DNA from: an uncultured Allomuricauda sp.
GTDB taxonomy: Bacteria; Bacteroidota; Bacteroidia; Flavobacteriales; Flavobacteriaceae
Direction of reading: 5' to 3'
Assembly (NCBI RefSeq): GCF_947499695.1
Contig: NZ_CANMPQ010000002.1
Location: 806,001-870,000, forward strand
DNA length: 64,000 nt
Position 1 is the first letter of the stretch. Each line of letters opens with the position of its first letter. The notes below the pieces were generated by a model. The model was not told the origin of the DNA, did no database searches, and was given only the letters and a program-made list of their open reading frames with translations. Shown here piece by piece: positions 56,038 to 64,000 of this stretch. The position numbers were made by a program, and so were the translations under genes.

Positions 56038-57638
56038 ATTATATAGACTATATCATCATTGTAACTTATCTCATAGGATTCTTGGGAATTGGTTATTTCT
56101 TTAAGGAAAATAATAGCTCTGGAGATTATTTTTTGGGAGGTAGGAGTATGGGATGGTTGCCTTTGAGTCTATCCACAATGGCCACCCAATTATCAGCCAT
56201 TAGTTTTATTTCCGCTCCGGCATTTGTTGGGTTGAAAGAAGGCGGTGGGTTACAATGGCTCACCTATGAGTTTGGAGTTCCTTTGGCCATGGCATTTCTT
56301 ATGGTTGCCTTGATACCTACCTTGTATAAATCTGGAATAGTCAGTGTCTATGAATATTTGGAAAAAAGATTTGATGCCTCCTCACGCTTGCTCATTAGTT
56401 TTGTTTTTCAAATAAGTCGTTCCGTGGCTACTGGGGTAATGGTCTATACCATGGCATTGATTCTTCAAGCTACCACACAGATTGATTTTTGGATATCAGT
56501 TTTAATAATTGGGGCAATTACCTTGGTATATTCCTTTCAAGGAGGAATGAAAGCTGTTATTTGGGGAGATGTAATCCAGATGATCATACTCTTTCTTGGC
56601 ATTGTGATATGTTTAATATATGGCATTAGTGAGTTGGGAGGTTTTGAAAATTTTCTGACCCATGTTGACAAAGACCGCATAACGGCTGTCGATTTTAGTA
56701 AGTGGGGCTTTGACAATGCTGATAAGAATGATGAGTTCGGATTTTGGCCTATGGTAATTGGTGGATTTTTCCTTTACGCTTCATACTATGGAACGGACCA
56801 AACTCAATCCCAAAGGTTATTATCTGCAAAGGGAATGCCCACCATAAAGAAACTTCTGCTTGCAAATGGACTTTTTCGATTTCCATTGACATTAACCTAT
56901 TGTATCATGGGGTTGGTTCTAGGGACTTTATTACTTCAAGATGTGGGCTTTCAAAACATGATGGATTCTGTATATCAGGCCAATATAAGTTCTTTAGAAG
57001 GTAAAAAAGCAGATTTAATGGTTCCAGTTTTTATTATTAATTATTTGCCCAATGGGATTATAGGAATCCTTATTGTAGCTATTATGTCGGCAGCTATGTC
57101 TTCTCTGAGTTCTACTGTGAATTCCCTTTCAGCAGTTACGATGGAGGATTTTGTTAAGCGGTTCAAACCTAATATGGAAAACAAAAAGTATGTGTTTACT
57201 TCCAGACTCTTCTCTCTTTTTTGGGGAGTGGTTTGTCTACTCTTTGCCTTTTTCGCAGGAAATATCGAGGGCACGGTAATAGAGGTTATCAATAAGATCA
57301 GCTCTGTTTTTTATGGTCCCATATTAGCTGTTTTTATTTTGGCAATCTTGACCAAGAAAACACACGCCCTGGGAGCAAATATTGGAATAATTGTAGGAGT
57401 ATTGTTCAACATGTATTTATGGCTTTATGTTCCCCAAGTGTTTTGGTTTTGGTGGAATGCCATAGGATGTTTGGTTACCATTGGGGTTGCGATGTTTATT
57501 AGTAGTTTGATCAAAAGAAAGGCCAACGAAGGGTTAGAGGTGGTATATTCCGCATCCAAAAAAGAAGTTATTGTTTTAATGGCTTTCTTTGTGTTAATAG
57601 TCATACTGAGCATAATGCTTCCAGATATGCTTTCCTAA
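56034..57638 (+). CDS. Sodium:solute symporter (SSS family)
   Basis: 534 residues, about 13 membrane helices; the family core is visible in GDYFLGGRSMGWLPLSLSTM (about 31-50), the helix-unwound ATQLSAISFISAPAF and YGTDQTQSQRLLSAKG. It imports a solute with Na+. In this operon the natural substrate is the glycosylglycerate that the hydrolase then splits. It overlaps the GNAT gene by 4 bases. Confidence 0.9.
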   Translation: MNYIDYIIIVTYLIGFLGIGYFFKENNSSGDYFLGGRSMGWLPLSLSTMATQLSAISFISAPAFVGLKEGGGLQWLTYEFGVPLAMAFLMVALIPTLYKSGIVSVYEYLEKRFDASSRLLISFVFQISRSVATGVMVYTMALILQATTQIDFWISVLIIGAITLVYSFQGGMKAVIWGDVIQMIILFLGIVICLIYGISELGGFENFLTHVDKDRITAVDFSKWGFDNADKNDEFGFWPMVIGGFFLYASYYGTDQTQSQRLLSAKGMPTIKKLLLANGLFRFPLTLTYCIMGLVLGTLLLQDVGFQNMMDSVYQANISSLEGKKADLMVPVFIINYLPNGIIGILIVAIMSAAMSSLSSTVNSLSAVTMEDFVKRFKPNMENKKYVFTSRLFSLFWGVVCLLFAFFAGNIEGTVIEVINKISSVFYGPILAVFILAILTKKTHALGANIGIIVGVLFNMYLWLYVPQVFWFWWNAIGCLVTIGVAMFISSLIKRKANEGLEVVYSASKKEVIVLMAFFVLIVILSIMLPDMLS

Positions 57639-57648
57639 AAACAACTAA

Positions 57649-58785
57649 ATGAAGTTTGTCCTAGCTCCGGATAAATACAAAGGGTCATTAACAGGTCAAC
57701 AGTTCTGCGAAATTGTTGCAAAAGGTATACGCAGAGTGTTTCCAAATGCAGAAATCAAGCATATGCCTTTGGCTGATGGTGGCGATGGAACAATGCAAGT
57801 GGTACAACATTATTTACAAGCTTCCAAAGTTGAGGTGATGGTCAAAGACCCGCTCTTTCGGAATATTGAATCAGGATACCTTATTTCAAAAGAAAAGAAA
57901 ATAGCATTTATTGAAATGTCGGAAGCCTCTGGCTATAAACTCTTGACTAAAAGTGAACTGAACTGCATGAACACCACCTCTTTTGGGTTGGGGCAATTGA
58001 TTGCCCATGCCATAGAACAAGGAGTCAAAGAAATTGTTTTGGGTATTGGCGGAAGCGCTACAAATGATGCTGGAATGGGAATGGCCTCTGCCTTGGGATA
58101 TCAATTTTTAGATGAAAAAGGAAATCAACTTTCGCCAATAGGCGAAAACTTGGCCCAAGTGGCCAAGATTGATGTTTCAAATGTCCTTCCAGAGCTTGAA
58201 AATATTAAAATCAAAGTCGCCTGTGATGTGAACAACCCGTTCTACGGAAAAGATGGTGCCGCTTATGTCTATGCACCCCAAAAAGGAGCTTCCCCTGAGG
58301 AAGTTGTTTTTTTGGATAAAGGATTGCAGCATTTTGCCAAGGTTGTTCATAGGCAATTTGGGATAGCTGTTCAGGATATTCCTGGTGCCGGAGCTGCAGG
58401 TGGAATGGGAGCGGGAACAAAGGTCTTTTTAAATGCGGAATTGGCTTCGGGGATAGATTTAATAAAAGAAATGGCAGATTTTGATGCTGCCATTGACGGT
58501 GCAGATTGGATTATCACCGGTGAAGGGCAACTAGATGGTCAAACCCTTTCCGGAAAGACTATTGATGGGGTACTGCAATCAGCCAAGGCAAGGAAAATTC
58601 CCGTAGCTGCGCTCTGCGGGTCGGTTTCAGTTTCTTTAGATGAGATGAAAGCTATGGGATTGCAATATGTTACTTCAATACTAAATGAAATTGGAACTTT
58701 AGATGAGGCGAAGCAGAACAGCCCTCAAAACTTGGAACTGGCCGGCTATAATTTTGCCAAACTTCTAAAACAAGCACAAAAGTAG
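57649..58785 (+). CDS. Glycerate kinase (GlxK/GarK family)
   Basis: 378 residues of the type I glycerate kinase: MKFVLAPDKYKGSLTGQQFC (1-20), LADGGDGTM (about 42-50), GIGGSATNDAGMGMASALGY (about 132-151) and GAGAAGGMGAG (about 246-256) match the family blocks. It phosphorylates glycerate, in this family usually to 2-phosphoglycerate, which enters glycolysis. It lies 10 bases after the symporter and closes the operon. Its presence is the strongest clue that the operon's substrate contains glycerate. Confidence 0.92.
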   Translation: MKFVLAPDKYKGSLTGQQFCEIVAKGIRRVFPNAEIKHMPLADGGDGTMQVVQHYLQASKVEVMVKDPLFRNIESGYLISKEKKIAFIEMSEASGYKLLTKSELNCMNTTSFGLGQLIAHAIEQGVKEIVLGIGGSATNDAGMGMASALGYQFLDEKGNQLSPIGENLAQVAKIDVSNVLPELENIKIKVACDVNNPFYGKDGAAYVYAPQKGASPEEVVFLDKGLQHFAKVVHRQFGIAVQDIPGAGAAGGMGAGTKVFLNAELASGIDLIKEMADFDAAIDGADWIITGEGQLDGQTLSGKTIDGVLQSAKARKIPVAALCGSVSVSLDEMKAMGLQYVTSILNEIGTLDEAKQNSPQNLELAGYNFAKLLKQAQK

Positions 58786-58798
58786 CTGCTGGAAGGCC

Positions 58799-59398
58799 CT
58801 ATTTATAGGATTTTCTCATTTTAAATTCCAACGACTTTTTTACGGGTGGCCATTCGTTGTCTAAAATGGAAAAAATCACAGTATCTCGTATAAGTCCATT
58901 ATGGTCAATTCGATGATTTCGTATAATTCCCTCTTGTTTGGCACCTAGTCTTAAAATGGCATTTCGAGATGGATGGTTATGAAAATGTGTTCTAAACTCC
59001 ACAGCTATAGTGTTAAGCGTTTCAAAAGCATGAGATAGCATGAGATATTTACATTCCGTATTGATGCCCGTTCGTTGGGTACGCTTGGCGTACCAGGTGG
59101 CACCAATTTCTACTCGTTTATTTGCAGCATCAACATTGAGGTATCGAGATGTTCCCACAATGTCACCGGTTGCTTTTTCAACCACAACAAATGGAAGTGC
59201 CAAACTGGCCCTTTGCTCATCTAAAACTGCCTTTACATAAGTTTCTACTGTATCCTTGGAAGGAACGGAAGTATACCACAACTCCCATAGGTTGCCATCA
59301 GATGCTGCTTCTAATAAAGCCTGAATGTGGGAGGTTTCCATGGGAATTAGTCTGACCAAGTTTCCTTCCAGAACTATTGGGTTCAACCAAGTTTGCAT
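58799..59398 (-). CDS. GNAT acetyltransferase (RimJ/RimL-like)
   Basis: 199 residues, the same subfamily as 55441: LVRLIPMETSHIQALLEAAS, GATWYAKRTQRTGINTECKY and the C-terminal LRLGAKQEGIIRNHRID. It sits convergently 13 bases after the glycerate kinase gene and 11 bases downstream of the Ada-type gene on its own strand, so it is likely the last gene of the alkylation-response operon or a free gene. N-terminal ATG at 59398. Confidence 0.86.
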   Translation of the reverse strand: MQTWLNPIVLEGNLVRLIPMETSHIQALLEAASDGNLWELWYTSVPSKDTVETYVKAVLDEQRASLALPFVVVEKATGDIVGTSRYLNVDAANKRVEIGATWYAKRTQRTGINTECKYLMLSHAFETLNTIAVEFRTHFHNHPSRNAILRLGAKQEGIIRNHRIDHNGLIRDTVIFSILDNEWPPVKKSLEFKMRKSYK

Positions 59399-59409
59399 GC
59401 CAATCGATT

Positions 59410-59667
59410 TTAGTCTCCAAAGATAACTTTATTGTCTTTCCAAACTGTATATTTTGTTCGGATACAATGCCCGCAAGGTCTGTATCCTTCTTGTAAAGCT
59501 TCTTCTTCTGAACCGAAGAAAACACGGTTTGCTACTTTCATTCGTTTGCCCGATTTGCAATGTAGCAGCCCATATATTTTTAACTTCTTATTACCGGCCC
59601 ATCGTATTTTTTGATGTTTTAGAGCTAGAAAAAGCTCAGATGAGGTCAACTTTTGGTGCGAATTCAT
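59410..59667 (-). CDS. Free-standing Ada-type metal-binding domain protein
   Basis: 85 residues resembling the Ada N-terminal domain: KIYGLLHCKSGKRMKVANRV with the acceptor Cys of the first pair, and EEALQEGYRPCGHC with the second Cys pair. Only three of the four Ada zinc cysteines are obvious (the second is missing), so methylphosphotriester acceptance is likely but not proven. ATG at 59667. It starts 1 base after the 2OG-oxygenase stop. Confidence 0.72.
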   Translation of the reverse strand: MNSHQKLTSSELFLALKHQKIRWAGNKKLKIYGLLHCKSGKRMKVANRVFFGSEEEALQEGYRPCGHCIRTKYTVWKDNKVIFGD

Positions 59668-59668
59668 A

Positions 59669-60382
59669 TTAAGAAGTGGCATCATGAAAAATGATTCCCA
59701 AAGTGTTGCGCTCCCCTGAATGAACTTTGCTGACCCCATGTTTCATAGCCACTCTGTAATACCCTCTTTTACCTTGAATAGGTCTATAATTAGTTGTAAA
59801 TAATAACATAGACCCTTTTTTGGGCCGGAGCACAATGGCTTGCGATTGAGCTCTCGGAATTTGTTGTGTTAGTACAAACTCGCCTCCGGTATAATCAACA
59901 TCACTTTCATTTAAAAAAAATACAGCCTGGATAGGAAAATAGACTTCCCCATACAAATCCTGATGCAAAGTATTGAATCCTCCTGCTCCATATTTTAAGA
60001 TTAGAGGCGTGGCCAAATGTTGCCCATTGCCAGCGCAAGCGGCTCGAAGTTCGGCCAATGTGGACGGAAAAGAAATATCTATTCTCAAATTACGCATCCA
60101 TTGGTTGGACACTGGCACTAATTTTGGGTAAATACAGGTTCGCAGTTGATGAATTAAATCAGGTAAAGGATATTGAAAATATTTGTACCTCCCTTTTCCA
60201 AATCGGAACCGTTCCATATCAACAACCTTTCGATACAATTTGGGATTCTCATATGCTTTGATGAACTCACTGCAACTTTCGTCATCCAATATATTTTCAA
60301 TGACGGAGTAGCCTTGTTCGTGTAATTCCTGCTGAACACCTTCCCAAGGTATTTCTGCTAGTTTTCTTTCAAGATTCTCCAT
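59669..60382 (-). CDS. 2OG-Fe(II) oxygenase, candidate alkylation-damage dioxygenase
   Basis: About 237 residues; iron site HQDLYGE (HxD) with the distal His in MKHGVSKVHSG or nearby, and the 2OG-binding Arg in VHSGERNTLGIIFHD. The overall layout follows the 2OG-FeII_Oxy type found beside ada in Bacteroidota; direct dealkylation as in AlkB is inference. It starts one base inside the ada stop (TAATG). Confidence 0.78.
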   Translation of the reverse strand: MENLERKLAEIPWEGVQQELHEQGYSVIENILDDESCSEFIKAYENPKLYRKVVDMERFRFGKGRYKYFQYPLPDLIHQLRTCIYPKLVPVSNQWMRNLRIDISFPSTLAELRAACAGNGQHLATPLILKYGAGGFNTLHQDLYGEVYFPIQAVFFLNESDVDYTGGEFVLTQQIPRAQSQAIVLRPKKGSMLLFTTNYRPIQGKRGYYRVAMKHGVSKVHSGERNTLGIIFHDATS

Positions 60383-61221
60383 TATTCGACGTGTGCTGCT
60401 TCCCATCCAATAATAGCCGTCTTACGAATACTGTCCCAACGATACCCTCCAAAGCCTCCGGACGATTGGATAACCCTGTGACATGGTATTAAGTAGGCAA
60501 TAGGATTACTACCAATTGCCGTCCCAACAGCTCTAGAAGCTTTCGGCTTGTCAATCATCTTGGCAATTTTTCCATAAGTAGTGAGGTTCCCTTTAGGAAT
60601 TTTAAGCAATGACTCCCATACCTTTAACTGAAAATCCGTTCCCTTTAAATGCAATTTGATGTCGGAAACCTGGCTCCAATCCTTCCCGAAAACCATGAGT
60701 GCATTGGCTTGCATTTGATCAACCCTTTGGTGATACTCCGCTCTGGGAAATTGAGTTTTTAACTCATACAATCCTTTTTCCTCGTCCTCTGTAAATGAAA
60801 TATAACATACCCCTTTTGGAGTTGAGGCAATAACAATAAGTCCAAATGGACTTTGCGCGTAACTGTAATTGATGTTCAGATTTTCTCCATCATTTTTAAA
60901 TTCTCCTGGTGTCATTCCTTCTATAGAAATGAACAAATCGTGCAAACGACTTGTACCTGACAATCCAGTATCGATGGCAGCATCAAAAAGGGTTGCATTA
61001 TGCTCTCCCAAAATCTTTTTTGCATGCTGGACGCTTATGTATTGCAGAAATTTTTTAGGACTGATACCTGCCCACTCCGTAAACATACGTTGAAAATGAT
61101 ATGGGCTTAGATGTACCTTTTCGGCAATTTCATCCAAAGAAGGTTGTTCCTTAAAATTGGCATTGATATGGGCAATGGCCTTGGCAATTCGTTTGTAATT
61201 TATGTCTTCTTGACTTTCCAT
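60382..61221 (-). CDS. AraC HTH plus methylated-DNA cysteine methyltransferase (Ada-like)
   Basis: 279 residues: AraC HTH (about 1-105; SLDEIAEKVHLSPYHFQRMF), then an OGT domain with ASRAVGTAIGSNPIAYLIPC (active-site Cys in PCHRVI) and GGFGGYRW. It lacks the Ada N-terminal zinc domain, which is instead a separate gene in the operon. ATG at 61221 chosen; the ORF extends 11 codons further up. It should regulate and repair O6-methylguanine. Confidence 0.9.
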   Translation of the reverse strand: MESQEDINYKRIAKAIAHINANFKEQPSLDEIAEKVHLSPYHFQRMFTEWAGISPKKFLQYISVQHAKKILGEHNATLFDAAIDTGLSGTSRLHDLFISIEGMTPGEFKNDGENLNINYSYAQSPFGLIVIASTPKGVCYISFTEDEEKGLYELKTQFPRAEYHQRVDQMQANALMVFGKDWSQVSDIKLHLKGTDFQLKVWESLLKIPKGNLTTYGKIAKMIDKPKASRAVGTAIGSNPIAYLIPCHRVIQSSGGFGGYRWDSIRKTAIIGWEAAHVE

Positions 61222-61338
61222 AACATATAATTTGTTTTCCAAAAGTATTGCCAACTTCCTTCGTTCAAAACCCGATTCTTGCTATCTTGACATCCATCAA
61301 AAAATAGCCAAGTAAATCCAATGTTGCACTAATATAGC

Positions 61339-62094
61339 ATGAAGACTAAGAACTTTTTGGCACTATTGACCACAATTGCCATTGTTTTAGGCATATTGAT
61401 CTATTGGAGGGAATATGCCACCCGAGATCAAGTAACACTATTGCATGTAATATCATGGCAAGCACTTATTTGGTTACCATGGATTTTGATGTTTTTAATG
61501 TTCAAGACCCTAGTTGAAAAGTTTAGGAAAATCTCATTTGGAAGAGCACTTGTTGTTGGCATAGGGTTCCTATGGATTGCATTGCACTTTGGCTGGTTTT
61601 TTAATCTGAGTTCGACCATAAGCCCTTATTTGGATTTACCTGGTTCCAAGTTTGGGGTGTACCGATACTTTTTTGTGTTTTGGACCTTGATTGATTTCGG
61701 GATTTTATGGTTCGTGGTTGACAAGCTTTGGTGGAATAAAGAGGAAAAAATAATCTCTCCCTTACTTTTTGAATTAACGCGAGGTGGGAAAAAACACTTT
61801 TGCGAACCATCCCAAATCCATTGGTTGGCTGCGGAAAATTATTATACCAAGTTGTTTACAACAGAAGGGGTTTTTTTGATGCGGAAACCATTGAAATCAT
61901 TCCATGACATACTTCCAGGGGATACTTTCAAAAAGATTCATAGATCTACCATTATTAATGTTGACTTCGTTTCAGAACTTGCTAGAGGTGCTGGGAGCAC
62001 CCTTGAGGTTATAATGAAAGACGGGACCAAGCGTCGTGTGAGCAAAAGTTTTATCAAGGACATCACACACTTTTTTAAGGACAGAACATATTAA
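61339..62094 (+). CDS. Membrane protein with LytTR DNA-binding domain
   Basis: 251 residues: four hydrophobic helices (about 6-22, 38-56, 68-88, 108-128), then a LytTR domain (about 150-245; QIHWLAAENYYTKLFTTEGV, FKKIHRSTIINVDFV). It senses at the membrane and binds DNA without a receiver domain. Its target could be the 2Fe-2S/ASPIC genes that follow. Confidence 0.88.
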   Translation: MKTKNFLALLTTIAIVLGILIYWREYATRDQVTLLHVISWQALIWLPWILMFLMFKTLVEKFRKISFGRALVVGIGFLWIALHFGWFFNLSSTISPYLDLPGSKFGVYRYFFVFWTLIDFGILWFVVDKLWWNKEEKIISPLLFELTRGGKKHFCEPSQIHWLAAENYYTKLFTTEGVFLMRKPLKSFHDILPGDTFKKIHRSTIINVDFVSELARGAGSTLEVIMKDGTKRRVSKSFIKDITHFFKDRTY

Positions 62095-62220
62095 GGCCAT
62101 TCGCTGACAAAAACAGGTCCGTTTACTGCAAAATCAATTTTGCTTCTATCGTATTGGGTAAGTTTAGATGTTGGAATTATCCATTCAATTCTTCAGTCAA
62201 AATCAAAAAACGGAAAAAGT

Positions 62221-62685
62221 ATGCCCTCTTACGCCATAACGGTAAATTCTGAAAAAAAGGAAATAATTGCTGATGCAGACACACCAATACTCTGGGTGTT
62301 GCGTGATATTTTGGACTTAACAGGAACCAAGTATGGGTGTGGACAGGGTCTTTGTGGCGCCTGCACGGTATTGTTCAATGGAAATCCCGTTAGGTCTTGT
62401 TCGCTGACAGTGGAATCTGCTGTCCAAGGAAACATCACGACTATTGAGGGAATTTCAGAGCATAACGATCACCCAATTCAAAAAGCTTGGACCGAGATGG
62501 ACGTACCGCAATGTGGATATTGCCAATCTGGGCAGATCATGAGTACGTATGCTTTACTTTCCAAAAATTCTAGCCCCACCGATGATGAAATAAATACGGC
62601 ACTCTCAGGTAATATTTGCCGATGTGGTACTTACGAGCGCATTAAAAAAGCGGTAAAGTCGGCATCCAATAAAATAAATGGATGA
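62221..62685 (+). CDS. 2Fe-2S subunit of a molybdenum hydroxylase (IorA/XdhC-like small subunit)
   Basis: 154 residues with the plant-type cluster CGQGLCGACTVLFNGNPVRSC and the second cluster CGYCQSGQIM ... NICRCGTYERI, as in isoquinoline 1-oxidoreductase alpha subunits. ATG at 62221 begins the family N-terminus; the 27 upstream codons are leader. It overlaps the next gene by 4 bases (ATGA). The catalytic Moco subunit is not in the window. Confidence 0.9.
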   Translation: MPSYAITVNSEKKEIIADADTPILWVLRDILDLTGTKYGCGQGLCGACTVLFNGNPVRSCSLTVESAVQGNITTIEGISEHNDHPIQKAWTEMDVPQCGYCQSGQIMSTYALLSKNSSPTDDEINTALSGNICRCGTYERIKKAVKSASNKING

Positions 62686-64000
62686 TGCGTCTGACCCTCT
62701 TTTTCATCTTGACTTTTTATGCTGCTAAGTTGGCAGCTCAGGATTTTTCCTTTAAAAGTTCGGACTTAGCTGCACCGGAACAAGGATCAAGAGGAGTTTC
62801 CATTGCCGATTTGGACGGAAATGGCTTCCTAGATATTGTTGTGGCCAATCAGGTGGATTCGACCTTGCTATTGGGAAATACAATACTATTTAATGACGGA
62901 AACAAGTTTAGTAGAATACCAATAGCTGAAAACAAGGTCCAGGCCTGGAGCGAATCCGTTCACACCGCAGACGTGGATAATGACCAAGATCTTGATATCT
63001 TTTTCACTACACAATTTGGAGTTCCGAACCTTCTTTATCTAAACAACGGGGAAGGAAATTTTTCAGCTGGAACAGCAGGTGATTTGACCTCCGATGATAC
63101 CAATTCTCCGGGAGCTTGTTGGTGCGACTATGATTTGGATGGTGACATGGATGTTTTTGTAGTAAATCGGGATGGTGAAGACGATATTCTTTATGTAAAT
63201 AATGGAGGTGGAACATTCAAAAAGAAGAATTCCGGGCCATGGAAGGACAACAAAGGGGATGGAAGAGCATGCGCTTGGGGCGATCTCAATGGAGATGGAT
63301 ACCCAGATCTCTATGTGGCCAATTTTGTGGTTAAAAGCAACGGGAAATTCACCGGAAAACATAGAAACTACCTGTATTGGGGTTCGGCCAAAGGAGAATT
63401 TACGGAACAGGCCAAAGGAGTTTTGGTAGAAGAACTAAATGCTTCCTATGGGGTTTCCTTTGTGGATTATGATTCCGATATGGACTTGGACATTTACATA
63501 ACCAATGTCTCTGTTTCTGATGAAAATGCACTATATCAAAATTCAGGATCAGGGGTTTTCGAAAAAATAACGGATAATGGAATTACCTATGAAGTAAGAA
63601 GGCCTTCAAAAGGACAAACCTGGGGGGATTTTAATAATGATGGCCAACTAGATCTTTATGTGGCTAACGGAACGGAAGGGTATCCAGAAATCCAAAATTT
63701 TCTTTTTGCAGGCGAGCCTAACCATTCTTTTAAAAGGATTTACAATGCGCTCCCAGCAATTGATGGACATATTTCTGCTGGAACCGCTTCGGGAGATATA
63801 AACCGGGATGGAAACCTGGATTTATTCGTTTGCAATTGGGGAGGCGAGGCAGAACCCAATGATTGTTATATCAATCAAAAACATGGTGAAAATTGGGTCA
63901 TTTTTCAGCTAAAGGGTATAAAATCGAACAGCTACGGAATAGGCACCTGGATTAAACTTACTACTTCCGATGGAGCTGTTCAAACACGATACCTTATTCG
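62682..64000 (+). CDS. FG-GAP/VCBS and ASPIC-UnbV repeat protein (partial, runs off window)
   Basis: At least 439 residues of an incomplete gene: signal peptide (LTLFFILTFYAAKLAAQ), then seven D-x-D-x-D-G type calcium-binding repeats (DLDGNGFLDIVVAN, DVDNDQDLDIFF, DYDLDGDMDVFV, DLNGDGYPDLYVAN, DYDSDMDLDIYI, DFNNDGQLDLYVAN, DINRDGNLDLFV), probably a seven-bladed propeller, then an ASPIC/UnbV start (WVIFQLKGIKSNSYGIGTWI). It is likely an outer-membrane or cell-surface binding protein. The stop is outside the window. Confidence 0.88.
   Translation, partial: MMRLTLFFILTFYAAKLAAQDFSFKSSDLAAPEQGSRGVSIADLDGNGFLDIVVANQVDSTLLLGNTILFNDGNKFSRIPIAENKVQAWSESVHTADVDNDQDLDIFFTTQFGVPNLLYLNNGEGNFSAGTAGDLTSDDTNSPGACWCDYDLDGDMDVFVVNRDGEDDILYVNNGGGTFKKKNSGPWKDNKGDGRACAWGDLNGDGYPDLYVANFVVKSNGKFTGKHRNYLYWGSAKGEFTEQAKGVLVEELNASYGVSFVDYDSDMDLDIYITNVSVSDENALYQNSGSGVFEKITDNGITYEVRRPSKGQTWGDFNNDGQLDLYVANGTEGYPEIQNFLFAGEPNHSFKRIYNALPAIDGHISAGTASGDINRDGNLDLFVCNWGGEAEPNDCYINQKHGENWVIFQLKGIKSNSYGIGTWIKLTTSDGAVQTRYLI

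Overview
The window is a stretch of a Bacteroidota chromosome, almost certainly a marine member of the Flavobacteriaceae (Muricauda/Allomuricauda, Maribacter or Zobellia-like). The evidence is the lack of Shine-Dalgarno-like sites before most genes, promoters of the TAnnTTTG type, a TonB-dependent receptor with a carboxypeptidase-like N-terminal domain, an SDR-type threonine dehydrogenase, single-chain glycyl-tRNA synthetase, and many short secreted proteins and lipoproteins of flavobacterial type.

Positions 1-22932 look like accessory DNA. A tRNA-Arg(CCT) gene (444-515) is followed at once by the wreck of a tyrosine-recombinase gene (592-822). A perfect 23-bp copy of the tRNA 3' end recurs at 22910-22932, and a decayed copy lies at 12415-12438. 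I read this as one or two old tandem integrative elements that have lost their integrase. Their cargo comprises a divergent ribosomal protein bS21 paralogue, an NYN/OST-HTH protein and an extra RpoD-type sigma factor in one operon; an operon for D-amino-acid metabolism (DUF1611/DgcN-like protein, PLP racemase, VanX-like D,D-dipeptidase); a prohibitin pair; a cold-shock protein and a fatty-acid desaturase; and, in the second part, three AraC-type regulators or enzymes with mostly secreted products (amidohydrolase, PDZ-hydrolase, two NTF2-like proteins, lipoprotein, serine hydrolase, retropepsin-like protease).

From 22957 to about 50100 the content is mostly core or ordinary: NIPSNAP, phosphoesterase, small enzymes, fhs, glyQS, comF, katG with an ankyrin partner, moaE-moaC, threonine dehydrogenase, a membrane M28 peptidase, a CBS protein, and an SDR/TetR unit with three visible operators.

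From 50155 to 58785 lies what I consider the most interesting locus: a LacI regulator with tandem operators, a TonB-dependent receptor without SusD, a GH63-type mannosylglycerate/glucosylglycerate hydrolase, a GNAT acetyltransferase, a sodium:solute symporter and a glycerate kinase. Together they make a complete import-hydrolyse-phosphorylate route for a glycosylglycerate such as the red-algal solute digeneaside. It is followed by a second GNAT on the other strand and a compact alkylation-response operon in which the Ada functions are split over separate genes (59410-61221). The window ends with a LytTR membrane regulator, a 2Fe-2S subunit of a molybdenum hydroxylase, and the start of a seven-repeat FG-GAP/ASPIC-UnbV protein that runs off the edge.
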